Assembly: GCF_001659605.2 (NCBI RefSeq)
Contig: NC_035162.2
Coordinates: 30,756,153-30,820,152, forward strand
DNA length: 64,000 bases
Source of the DNA: Manihot esculenta
Lineage: Eukaryota; Streptophyta; Magnoliopsida; Malpighiales; Euphorbiaceae
Direction of reading: 5' to 3'
In this document: positions 22,814 to 34,069 of the stretch, in pieces
Numbering within the stretch: the stretch's first letter is position 1
Layout: every line of letters starts with the position of its first letter
Notes under the pieces: generated by a model
Database searches by the model: none
Told to the model about the DNA's origin: nothing
The model's input: only the letters and a program-made list of their open reading frames with translations
Translations under genes and position numbers: made by a program

Positions 22814-25061
22814 TGTAATACCCGGCTAGAGTCCGGCATCGGAATTCTACTTTCCGATGGAGTTTCGGTTGCCGAAAGTCTCTAGAAGGGTTAGATGTAT
22901 GTTTTTCTAAAAGGTTTTGGTATGTTTCATAGTTTTAAAGCATAAGGAAATGAGTTTTTGAGTGAAATGAACCAAGGCAGAAAAGCTAGGTTCGGCCACC
23001 GAAGTTGAGGTTCGGCCGCCGAACATGCATGGCTTTCGGTTTCACGATAGGCCGCCGAAGGTGGTCTGGCCAGCCATCTATAAAAGGCCCTCAGTTGGTT
23101 GAAAGGATAAAGCACGCCGATTCCTTTCGATTTCTGAGGTGAGACCCTGTTCTTTTTAGAGTTTTCTTAATGTTTTCATTAAATCTTGCAAAGGTTTGAT
23201 TAGTTTTTATGTTATGTTGAAGGTTTTAAGCTAAACACTCAAAGTTGTGTATTTGGGAGAGGTTGAAGGAGAGTTGCTTCAAAACTCCACGTTAGGATCG
23301 TTCATCTTCTTGGTTTCAAGAGGTAAGTAAAGATCCTGAGTTTGTTTTTATGTTTTCTGAAGGTTTTATGAGGTTATGGGAGAGAGTTGCATGAATAGGA
23401 TTATTTTTTAGGTTTTGATGATTTTGTGAGAAAAGCTTGTATATGTGTTGTATGTCTTGTGTGTTTGGGGTTTTAAGGTAGTTTCTGACCCCTTTGAGCA
23501 TATACCTGGGTGTATACAAGTTGAGGAATAGCGGGGTGTGAGATTGGGAGAGTTTTGTGCTTTTGGTGAGAGGCAGAGCACGTTTCTGCCTTGCGGATGA
23601 ACTCAGGTTCGGCCGCCGAAGGTACATTCGGCCGCCGAACCCATGAGGAGGTGGCTTCGGCTGCCCAAGCTTGCCCCCGAGCTTTTGGACTTTCGGCTCT
23701 GGAGGGGAGTTCGGCCGCCGAAGGTGCCGCCGAAGGGTAGAGACTTTCGTCTCTGGAATGCCTTTCAGCCTCCGAAACTTGCCCCCGAAAGGGTTCGGTT
23801 GCCGAAAGTAGAGATTCGGCCACCGAAGGTGCATGAGTTTTGTCTCTGGAGAGGACTTTCGGCCGCCGAACCTGCCGCCGAAAGTGTTCTGTCCAGCCTT
23901 CTCTTGCATGCTTTGCATGGATGTTTGAGTGAGTTTAAGGGGATGCTTAGAGAGTTAACTAGAGTTGTTTATAAGTTAGTTTGGTCCCTCATTTGCGTTT
24001 ATCTGTGCTTACACAGACCAGAGGAACCAGAGAGAGCAGCAGTGAGTACTGCTCCAGAGTTTTCAGAGCCTGCAGAGTCAGTCTAGATAGCCAGAGGTGA
24101 GTGGAACTAAACTTAATTCTTTTAATTGAGAAATGGAATGTTTTTAGCATATTTCATGCATCATGGTTATGCAGCAGGTTGATTGCATTAGAATCCACGA
24201 ATATGTTGCATTGCATAGTTATTTATTGATGTGGGTGAATGCTGAATGATCCAATAGTCTCTGAGAGAAGTCCAGGAGCCTTTGACTACGCCCTGACAGG
24301 TATAGAGAAGTCCAGGAGCCTTTGACTACGCCCTGGCAGGTATAGTAAAGTCCAGGAGCCTTTGACTACGCCCTGGCAATGGTAAGTACAGAGGTGTTAT
24401 ATACACATATACATATAGAACAAGAAGACCAGGTGCTCGATTCTATGCCCTGGCATGGCAGAGTTACCGGGACTATGTGGTGACAGGTTGACCCTTGATG
24501 TGGATTGTCTGTGATATGATGCATTCCATAGAAGCATGTTTTAATGACTTGTTCTACTGTTCTACTCACTGGGCTATAGAGCTCATCCCACTCCCTTAAC
24601 CCCAGTCTTGCAGGTTCAGTGTACAGGGGAAGTCCAGTAGAGTGCAAAAAAAGAGAAGAGCTGTGTAATAGAATATAGTGGACATGTAATAGTAAAGAGA
24701 TGTAACAGTTGTGTATAAAGTTAGAATTGTGCTTGACTTAGTGATGTTTGTGTTGTAAATCTTTTGTTATGTACATGATCTTTATATGTATATGTTGTAC
24801 AGAGTATGTGAAAAACCAGGCTTAACAGGTATGAGTTAACCCATCTAGAGCAAGCTCTAGTCAGGGGTACAGAGTACAGGGATAGTGCATGCACAGGTTA
24901 AGCCTTGGTTCAGCAAAGAGTTTTTATTTTCACAGAAAATGTATGATCATGTATGAGATTTACAGGTACACAGAGAGTATAACAGGCTTGCTATGGGTTC
25001 TGGCGGCCTTAAGCCGACCTGAATCCTAGCGCCGGTGACGGTCCATGTTGGGGTCGTTACA
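22814..25061 (+). repeat. Element C 5' LTR
   Basis: It runs TGTAATACCCGG to GGTCGTTACA. A likely core promoter CTATAAAAGG lies at 23078-23087 just after GGCCAGCC. TTCGGCCGCCGAA-type near-palindromes cluster at 22990-23060 and 23605-23885. The minisatellite at about 24268-24385 has three units plus a diverged one (about 24423-24455). The open frame 23643-24086 is a repeat artefact. Confidence 0.92.
23078..23087 (+). promoter_or_regulatory. TATA box in element C 5' LTR
   Basis: CTATAAAAGG is preserved at the same place in the 3' LTR (44005-44014) and on the minus strand in B (3906-3915). This conservation across copies supports it as the family's core promoter. Confidence 0.6.
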
Positions 25062-25064
25062 GAT

Positions 25065-25076
25065 TGGTATCAGAGC
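25065..25076 (+). other. Element C primer binding site (initiator Met tRNA)
   Basis: TGGTATCAGAGC starts three bases after the LTR, identical to element A. Confidence 0.9.
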
Positions 25077-25288
25077 CCTAGGTTCACATGATCGGACCTA
25101 TAGAGAGAGTGTCGGGCTCATAGAGGTGAAAAGTGGTCAAGCACAATAGGAAATCATGTCCACTAGGATAGGATGTTGAGTCCTGTCTTTTTGATGCTAT
25201 GAAATGCCATGAGTTATGCATGTGCATTATTGATATGTGATGTTTATGTTCTAAAATGCTATATTATGTGTTGTGTTCTAGAGTAAAG

Positions 25289-27489
25289 ATGAGAGGAACT
25301 CGTCGATCAGTTCGATTGACTGGAGTCCCACCAGATAGTGAGAGAATAGTTGCTCGTCCTCCTGCATTGCCGAGGGCAAGGTCTCAGAGATCTAGCAGGG
25401 AAGGTACGTCAATAGACCCTAGAAGGTCTGTCAACGAGAGCAGAAGGGGAACAGCTAGGGGAGGAAGATCAGAGGAAATGAGGGAAGCTATGAAGATTGA
25501 CCAGTCTAGAGATGACAGCATGGGTGTAGGCAGATTTGAGGAAGGTATGGGAGAGTCGCAGGGAGGTGCTCAGGCCTCAGGTTTTGGCTATCCAGCCTTT
25601 CCACAGGACCCAGAGTATCCGATGGGAGGTATGTCGGAGTACTCTAGTTTTGTCCCATATCCTCCTTACATGCCATATATGCCTTATCCTCATTATTACC
25701 CACCATATCCTATGTATCCATCTTCCCCTACTCATCTAAGTGCAGCACACCCAGAGCTAAATGACCCAGTACCACCACCACCAAAACCAGTAGCCCCTGT
25801 TGTTGACAGACATCAACCTAGCTCATCTGGAGGTAAAGTGCAAATGACAGAGTACTTGAAATTGGATGCTCCTAAATACAACACGGGAGATGATCCATTT
25901 GAATACCTCAGATCAGTTAGGATGATAACCAGTGAATTGGGAGCAGATGATAGTAGAGCCATTGAGATGGCAGGGTTTACACTCAAATGCAAGAAAGCTA
26001 GAGAATGGTTTAAGAATTATGTGGAACCCAGGATGAACAGTATGTCGTGGGGAGAGTTCGCCAATGAGTTTGCAGGGTGGGCTTTTCCTGATAGCTCCAG
26101 GGAGATGAAAGTAATTGAATTTGAGCAGTTGAGACAGACAGACGAAATGAGTGTTGATGAGTTTACAGATAAGTTTCTAGATTTGCTTCAGTATGTGGGT
26201 CAAGCCTATGATACTGATCAGAAGAAGGCAAGGAGATATACTATGAGACTGCATCCCAGGTATTCTTCCTTGATTCTTCCAGCAGAGAAGGAGAGTTTTC
26301 ACACTATAGTGGACGCAGCCAGGAAAATGGAAGCTAGTGCTAATATTCAGAAACAGTCAAAGGCACAGGCTTCGGGTTCTAAGGCCCCCAGTTCAGCAAC
26401 TTCAGGTAGCAAGAGATGGGATAGAGCAAAAGGGTTAAAGAATAAGTTCTGGAGTAAAGCTAAGTCTAGTCTGGGAATAGGTAGTGGCTCAAGCTCTGGC
26501 ACAGCTTATCCAGTATGTAGAAGATGCGGAAACCACATGGAGGAGCTTCTCGGTTGGGATCTACAGCTTGTTATAGATGTGGACAGGAAGGGCATATTGC
26601 TCGGGATTGTCCTCAGGTGACTTTTGCACCATCCCAGCAGATGAGTTCAGGCAGTGTGGTACAGCCAGTTGCACAGCCAGCAGCTCCAGTCATGTCTCAG
26701 AGTAGTGGCAGAGGTAGAGGGAGAGGGGCAGCCTCTACTTCAGCAGCAAATTCTCGAGGTGGAAATCCCGTAGCCCCAGCACGGATTTTCACTGTGACAC
26801 AGGAGGAGGCGAACACGTCGAACACAGTGGTGTCAGGTAATCTCATTATTGGGTGTTCAGATGTGTATGCTTTGATGGACCCCGGTGCTTCTCATTCCTT
26901 TATTGCTTCGAGAGCCATAGTGAGATTGGGTTTGATCAGTTCTGAGTTAGAGTATCCTCTCTGGGTCAGTGGACCCAAATGTGACCCATCAGTGGCAGTG
27001 TCAGTCTGTCGTTTCAGTCCAGTGTTCATAGAGGGTAGATGCCTTCCAGCTGACCTTGTGGTTCTAGACTTGACAGATTTTGATGTCATTCTAGGGATGG
27101 ATTGGTTATCTACATATGGTGCGACCTTGGACTATAGAGAGAAGGTAGTTAGTCTCAGAGACCAGGATGGGTCAGAGTGTGTCTTCAGAGGAGACAGGAG
27201 GGGTACACCCAGAGGTTTGATTTCAGCCCTTCAGGCTCGTCATTTGCTTAGGAGGGGTTGTCAGGGGTTTCTAGCTCATGTAAGGGAGCTAGATAGTCAG
27301 GTTAGGGAACCAGCCACAGTACCAGTAGTCCGAGAGTTTCTCGATGTTTTCCCAGCCGAACTTCCAGGACTACCACCTGGTCGGGAGATAGAGTTTGAAA
27401 TAGAATTGTTGCTTGATACCAGACCTATCTCTATTCCTCCCTACAGGATGGCGCCAGCAGAGTTAAAGGAATTGAAAGAGCAGTTGTAG
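25289..27489 (+). pseudogene. Element C: gag, protease and RT N terminus, frameshifted
   Basis: The start is ATG 25289 (MRGTRRSVRLTG). The capsid domain matches A closely. At 26528-26533 the first zinc knuckle reads GCGGAAACC where A has GCGGAAAACC, a one-base loss in an A run that ends the first frame at 26620. The second knuckle (CYRCGQEGHIARDC) and the protease ([16 protein letters not shown]) are in the new frame. Reading then stops at TAG 27487-27489, where A has CAG. CGA is intact at the position of A's TGA. Confidence 0.88.
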
Positions 27490-28968
27490 GATTTGGTAGA
27501 TAAGGGTTTCATTCGCCCTAGTACCTCACCTTGGGGTGCTCCAGTGCTCTGTCAGAAAGAAGGATGGATCCCTCAGACTTTGTATCGACTACAGACAGTT
27601 GAACAAGGTCACTACCAAGAATAGGTATCCTTTACCTAGGATTGATGATCTATTCGACCAGCTAGCTGGAGCAGGTTGTTTCTCTAAAATAGATCTGAGA
27701 TCCGGGTATCATCCGTTGAGAGTCAGAGAGGCAGATGTGCCAAAGACAGCTTTCAGGACCAGATATGGGCATTATGAGTTCTTAGTGATGTCGTTCGGGT
27801 TGACTAACGCCCCTGCAGCATTCATGGATCTCATGAACAAAGTTTTCAGTGAGTTTCTGGATCACTTTGTCATTGTTTTCATTGATGATATCTTAGTGTA
27901 TTCCAGAGATGCAGAGGAGCATGCCCAGCATTTGAGGATAGTTCTGCAGACTCTGAGAGAGCATGGTTTGTATGCCAAGTTCTCTAAGTGTGAGTTTTGG
28001 TTAAGGAGCATTTCCTTCTTGGGACATGTGGTATCAGCAGAAGGGATTGAGGTAGACCCTAAGAAGATAGAGGCTGTAGCTAACTGGCCCAAACCCACTA
28101 CAGTGACTGAGATTCAAAGCTTTCTGGGACTGGCAGGTTACTACAGGAGGTTCGTTCAGGACTTCTCAAAGATAGCGGCTCCTATGACCAAACTGACTCA
28201 GAAGAACCAGAAGTTTGTCTGGTCAGACCAGTGTGAAGAGAGCTTTGAGGAGCTCAAGAGGAGATTGACAACAGCACCAGTGTTAGCTCTGCCTGTCAGT
28301 AATGAGGATTTCACAGTGTTCTGTGATGCATCTCGAGTGGGATTGGGTTGTGTTTTGATGCAGAGAGATAGGGTGATTTCTTATGCTTCTAGACAGTTGA
28401 AGAAGCACGAGTTGAATTACCCTACCCATGACCTAGAGATGGCAGCAGTTATTTTTGCACTCAAGATGTGGCGGCATTACCTCTACGGGGTTAAATGCGA
28501 GATCTTCACTGATCATAAGAGTTTACAGTACATCTTGAGCCAGAGAGAGCTGAATTTGAGGCAGAGAAGATGGGTAGAATTGCTCAGTGATTATGATTGT
28601 AAGATCCAGTATCATCCGGGTAAGGCGAATGTTGTGGCAGACGCCCTAAGCCGGAAGTCACTAGGCAGTTTATCCCATATAGCAGCAAAGCGGAGACCAG
28701 TCGTGATGGAGCTTTACAAGCTCTTAGAAGAGGGGTTACAGCTAGAGTTGTCTGGTACAGGTGCGTTGATAGCACAGATGAGAGTGACACCTGTGTTTCT
28801 GGAGCAGATAGCGCAGAAACAGCACGAGGATCCAGAGTTGATGAAAATTGCCAGGACTGTTCAGTCAGGCAACAGTGCAGAGTTCAGATTTGACAGCAAA
28901 GGGATCCTCCGCTATGGGAGTCGACTTTGTGTACCAGATCGTAGCAGTGTGAAGGAAGACATTATGAG
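27490..28968 (+). pseudogene. Element C: reverse transcriptase and RNase H, frameshifted
   Basis: A 2-nt deletion at about 27550 (CTCTGTCAG where A has CTCTTTGTCAG) shifts the frame. The remainder is open: [29 protein letters not shown], the thumb, and RNase H with [11 protein letters not shown]. The usual MPFGLTNAP reads MSFGLTNAP. The segment ends at the TSD GGAAG and element D; integrase resumes at 42411. Confidence 0.88.
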
Positions 28969-28973
28969 GGAAG

Positions 28974-31060
28974 TGACAGAGCGGTTGTCGAAGCCGGTCA
29001 AAATAATCAATTCAATTGCCAACAATAATAAAACTGTAGACAGTGGTGAAAGGATCATATCCACAGGGAATTGATACTTATTTACCTTCCTTGAGTAGAC
29101 CAAATTAAAAAGAGCAGAAAAGAAAAGAAAGTGCAAATGCATGTAAAGTAAAAAATGGGGGGTTTTGAGATTGATTTGATTAAACTAATGTAAAGAGCAA
29201 TTAAAAAGAAAGCAGTTGGCAAATTAAGGGTAAAACAATGATGGTAAAAGCTCTAGTTGAAGATTCAGATTCACTTTAGTTGATGGGATTGATCATTGAC
29301 TCATATGTTCCTTTGTTAATTCAATAAATTGGCCATGGAGATTGAAGAAGCTTCTCACATCCATTGTCTCTCTTCAAGATTAAATCAATTAGGGAAAGTC
29401 CTCTAATTAATTACTAATTAACAATTGCCAAAGAACGTCTTTGAGCCATAGGCCTTTTACAATAGTTAATTGCATAAAGATATAGAGAGAACCAATTCTA
29501 GTCACCCACATGCATGGAGACAACACTAGATCATGCAATTTCCTTGGTAGTGCACCAAGTGTTCTTATGGTTGAACAAATCAAGCAATTTCGGACTTAAA
29601 ATCATTCAAACCAACAATATATTACCTTGCAATAAAAATCAATGGAGATCTTAAATAACAAAGCAATAATGTCCTTAAGCATGAAATCACAAGAATACTG
29701 AATAACCAAAAGATAAACAATGTAGTCCAAGTCTCTCAACCCACAATACAACTAAAGCTTCACTATTTCTTCAACTAGAATGAAAGAGTTTCAGCCACTC
29801 ATGGCTGAAACAAAAACCATAAAGAAAGGTAGAAGAAGAGAAGAAGAAGCCGAAGGTGGTGAGGCGCAGCCTTGCTTGATCCGGATGAGAAGGAGAAGAT
29901 GAGTCTGAAAGTGTCCGAATTCGTGGCTGCCAAAGAGAGTACCTTTTTATAGAGTTTTGGTGCTGCCTAGGTCTTCCTAATTAGTGTAGAGGCTGCCCAA
30001 GGTGTTGCCCAAACACAACTTGCTGCCCAAGTTGTTGCAGAAGAGGAAGATGGAGAGCATCAAGGCTTTAAGATGGAAGGTGGCGCGCAGATGGCCTTTA
30101 GAATAGGAAAGGAGCGTACCTTATGCCTGAAAAGGAAGGAAGAGCAATCCAAGGATGCCAATAGAGGAAGAAAAGTCGTGGCTTGCTCTGCAGGAGAGAG
30201 ACATGCGCGCGGATGGAGCTGAATAGGAAGGAGGCGCGCGGATCCGGATTGCAGAAGAGGTAGGCACGCGGATGCTTCTGAATAGGAAGTATTTGCTGTC
30301 CAAACTTCCTATTTAGATGGAGCCTCTTTTGAATTATGAATCTGGACTGAATAAAGGCCAAGTGCGTTGAGATCTCCTTCCTGAATAGGGAGTGGCGCGC
30401 AGATTGTGTTGCAAGAGGCAAGTGGTGCGCAGTCATTGAATGCAGAAGGGAAAGTGCATCTGTCTAATCTTTTCCTTTTTAGGCGGAGCCTTCATTTGAA
30501 TTTTGAATCCTGAATGCAGAAAAGGAAGAGCATCTCCTTGAGATCTTGCTGCCTAAACAGGAAGATATGACTGCTGCAGTGTGTGCACATCTTTAAACAA
30601 GGAAAGAAAGATCTGCGATTTGAATTGCAAATAATTTTCTGACTGAGCTTTCCTTATTTGCTTTTGCCTCTGCACTTTCCTCATTTGAAGACTTCCCTTT
30701 TCTGAAAACTTGCCTTATTTGCAAACTTTCCTTTCTTGGCATATGTTCTAAATAAGGCAGGAAAGATTCTGCAGTTCGAATTTCGGACAGTTTGCTGACT
30801 GTGCTTTCTGACACTTTCCTTATTTGGCACTTTCCATATATGAAAACTTTCCTTATTTGGAACTTTCCATATATGAAAACTTTCCTTTTCTGGAACCTTC
30901 CATATTTGGCACTTTTTGGCAGTTTTAAGAGCATTTTCTCCAGAATGTCTCTTTACACCTAAAATCTGCAAAACATGATTAAAACCACAAAATTAGGCAG
31001 AAAAGGTGCAAATAAACATCATTAATATCATGATTAAGTGGCCTAAAATATGCTCTGTCA
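28974..31060 (-). repeat. Element D 3' LTR
   Basis: It runs TGACAGAGCGG to CTCTGTCA with an 8-bp terminal inverted repeat. A minus-strand TATA box (CTCTATAAAAAGG) lies at 29941-29953. The 30680-30900 part contains many copies of an ACTTTCCTTATTTGG-like motif. Confidence 0.9.
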
Positions 31061-32212
31061 AATACCCCCACACCTACCCTTTTGCTTGTCCTCAAGCAAA
31101 CAAACACAGTCAAACAAACTCTCTTTACTTTGATCCTTTATGTCCACTTAAGCTCTTACTCTAGACCCCTATTTTGAAGTATTGCAATAAAGAATATATG
31201 CATCAAGGTTACTCACCTTTTTCCTTGTTTCCCTTTACTTACCATGGCTAGGATTGGTTTTCCTCAAGAGAGAGATCATACATGCACATTTCATTTGTTA
31301 AATTAAAGACATGTTCTAGCTTTCAGAGTGACTTGCCCTTACCTTGAAGTACTTTATTCAGCCTTTTTGCACTTTAAACTTGCTTAAAAAAGTCACCAAC
31401 CTTTTGACGTGAAGGTACATATTGGTGATACCCACCCCCAGTTACTCAGTTGGTCACCTGTCCAAGTGGCTACTAGCTTTGTTCATAGTCTTTTGACCAT
31501 TGGAACAGTTTTCAATTTGTGCTTATGATGTCTAGGTCTTTTCTGAATTTATTTTTCTCAATGATTTGGGCAAATCAACACCAATTGCTAACACAAGTCA
31601 CATTAAGTTTATTCACACATCAATCAATTCATTCTCTTAAATGAGTGTCATCAATATATTTTTCACCATGGCAAGCTTAAAGATTCAATTCAAAGGCAAT
31701 TCCCAAACATGAATACATCTCATTGCAATTGATTCAACACAGGTTTAAAGAGTTATCACATCAATGGGGTCATGGAAAGAAAGTTCATCCAACATAGTTC
31801 ATCAGTTTGAGTAAAGCAAATCAAAAAGAAGATTGTGGATGTGTGTGTTATTGAAAGCAAAAAAAACGAAAAAATTTAAAAACTGTGGCTAAATAATCTG
31901 AAAGAAACGCAAAGCATGAATCTGAAAGGAAATCTGAAAGCAAAAAAAACGCAATCTGAAAGCAAGCTAACGCAAACTGAAGGGAAGAACTGAAAGCAAA
32001 AACGCAACTGAAAGGGAAAATGTGGCAAAAAACGCAAAAATAACTGAAAGCAAAAATGCAACTGAAAGGGAAAAATGTGGCAAAAAAACGCAAAAATTAA
32101 AATGCCGTACCCCCACACCTAAATCATGCATTGTCCTCAATGTGTAAAAAAATATAAAAGAACAAAGAAATTGATTACTTCCCTTGGGTGTGGTTGGCAT
32201 GGTGCGATGAGC
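31061..32212 (-). other. Element D 3' noncoding region in place of integrase
   Basis: These 1.15 kb lie between the end of RNase H and the 3' LTR, where an autonomous Athila would encode integrase. No DDE motif or long frame is seen on the minus strand. The PPT-like run (minus strand GGTGTGGGGGTATT) abuts the LTR, and a second GTGTGGGGGTA run occurs at about 32103-32115. Each is followed on the plus strand by a small hairpin with loop TCCT (TTGCTTG/CAAGCAA near 31081; CATTG/CAATG near 32127). Confidence 0.7.
31845..32105. repeat. Purine-rich degenerate tandem repeat
   Basis: Units like CTGAAAGCAAAAACGCAACT and GAAAGGGAAAAATGTGGCAA recur several times with variation. The plus strand is almost free of T. 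Open frames here on the minus strand encode only Phe/Ser/Cys-rich low-complexity sequence and are not believed to be genes. Confidence 0.75.
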
Positions 32213-32875
32213 CTATTCAGAGTGACTGACGAACAGGTGTTCGTCTGGGAAGTCCTCCTTGACTGGACATGGCACAGAGCTGGAGGGAAATCGGCTGAGG
32301 TGGTCGGCCACTAGATTCTCTTTCCCTTTCTTATCTCGGATCTCAAGGTCAAATTCTTGCAACAACAAGATCCACCGAATGAGTCTCGGTTTTGATTCCT
32401 TTTTCTTGAGCAGGTATCGTAAGGCAGCATGGTCAGAATAGATGGTGACCTTAGTCCCCAAAAGGTATGGTCTGAACTTCTCTAAGGCAAACACAACAGC
32501 TAGGAACTCTTTTTCTATTGTTGAGTAGTTGCTTTGGGCGGCATCCAGTGTGCGGGAAGCGTATTGGATCACATGGGGTGAGTTCCCCACACGTTGCCCC
32601 AAGACTGCCCCCACAGCATAATTGCTCGCATCACACATGATCTCAAAGGGCAAGCTCCAGTCAGAAGCCTAAATGATTGGAGCGGTAACAAGCAGTTCTT
32701 TTATCAAGTCAAAGGCTCTCTTACAACCTGCATCAAAATCAAAAGTGACTTCTTGTTGGAGCAACCTGCATAAAGGCAATGTGATTTTAGAGAAATCCTT
32801 TATAAATCTCCTATAGAACCCTGCATGACCAAGGAAAGAGCGAATCTCTTTAACATTAGTGGGGTAGGGTAGATC
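32213..32875 (-). pseudogene. Element D: RT thumb and RNase H
   Basis: This is the same frame as the RT part upstream. RNase H shows [45 protein letters not shown] and LVADHLSR. In-frame stops are TAA 32876-32878 and TAG 32669-32671, both at positions where Gln is usual for the lineage. The frame ends at TAG 32213-32215, shortly after HLFVSHSE, before any integrase. Confidence 0.85.
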
Positions 32876-34069
32876 TTAGATGGTGTCCACCTTTGCTTTG
32901 TCTACTTCAATGCCTTTAGCTGAGACAACATGGCCTAAAATCAAACCTTGGTTCACTATAAAGTGGCATTTTTCATAGTTCAGAACAAGATTTGATTCAA
33001 TACATCTCTGTAGGATCTTTTCAAGGTTAGCAAGGCATTCTTCAAAAGAGTTGCCATATACTATAAAATCATCCATAAATACCTCAATGATTTTCTCAAC
33101 GTAGTCAGAAAATATGCTCATCATACATCGCTGAAAGGTGGCGGGAGCATTGCAAAGTCCAAAGGGCATTCTTCTGAAGGCGAAAGTGCCAAAGGGACAG
33201 GTGAACGTTGTCTTTTCCTGATCTTCTGGGGCCACTGGAATCTAGTAAAAACCTGAATAACCATCAAGACAACAGTAGTGGGACTTACCTGCGAGTCTCT
33301 CGAGCATCTGATCAATGAAGGGCAAAGGAAAGTGATATTTCCTCGTGGCTGCATTTAGTTTTCTATAATCCATGCAAACTCTCCATCCATTCTGAACTCT
33401 AGTCGGGATAAGTTCCCCTTCAGCATTTGGCACAATGGTGATCCCAGTTTTCTTAGGAACCACATGCACAGGACTTACCCATTTGCTATCAGAGATAGGG
33501 TAGATGATACCTGCATCTAGAAGCTTGATTATCTCTTTTTTCACTACCTCCATCATGGGTGGATTCAGCCTTCTTTGAGCATCTCTGACTGGCTTGCATT
33601 CTTCCTCGAGGTGTATCTTATGCATGCATGTAGTGGGGGAGATACCTTTGATGTCATCCATGGTCCAACCCATGGCTTGCTTGTGCTTTCTCAGTACTTT
33701 CAGGAGGCTTTCTTCTTCGAGTTGGCTCAATTGATTAGACATGATTACTGGAAGTGTCTTTCCGGCTCCTAAGAATGCATATTTCAAGTGACTCGGAAGA
33801 GGTTTCAGATCTGATTCGGAAGTTCCCTGTTCTGTTGTCTGTTGTCCGGCTGAACTAGATTCTGCTTGTTGCACATGGACTGTCTGCAGGGGTGCCGGAG
33901 ATGCAAGGTGTTTCGATGGAAGCTGAAGAGGTGCCGATTGAGGTGTTGAGGAGTTTAGCTGCCGAAAGCTGGTGGGGCTCGGCGGCCGAAGGTTGGTGAA
34001 GTTCGGCGGCCTAAAGACGCCTCTTTGCGGAAGCTGAAAGGTCTTCTGCGATTGGTTCTGCAGTCCTTT
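32876..34069 (-). pseudogene. Element D: protease-RT linker and reverse transcriptase
   Basis: The minus strand is open from 34069 to TAG 33242-33244 and then to TAA 32876-32878, all in one frame. The linker is Pro/Gln-rich and includes RPPN and RPP runs made by GGCCGCCGAA-like DNA (33955-34020). RT motifs are MHKIHLEEECKPVRD, WRVCMDYRKLN, LDGYSGFY followed by the TAG, MPFGLCNAPATFQR, and the catalytic VFMDDFIVYG. Where the TAG sits the lineage normally has Gln. Confidence 0.87.

Noticed and set aside
23643..24086. 147-codon open frame in the plus strand, with a near-identical one at 44570-45013
   Set aside because: Both lie in the two LTRs of element C and consist of RPPK/LRLWR repeats made by the GC-rich near-palindromes. 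LTR duplication explains the conservation; no start context or domain.
31848..32200. Overlapping minus-strand frames rich in Phe, Ser and Cys, resembling membrane proteins
   Set aside because: They are translations of the purine-rich repeat read on its complementary strand, present in three overlapping frames, which points to low complexity.
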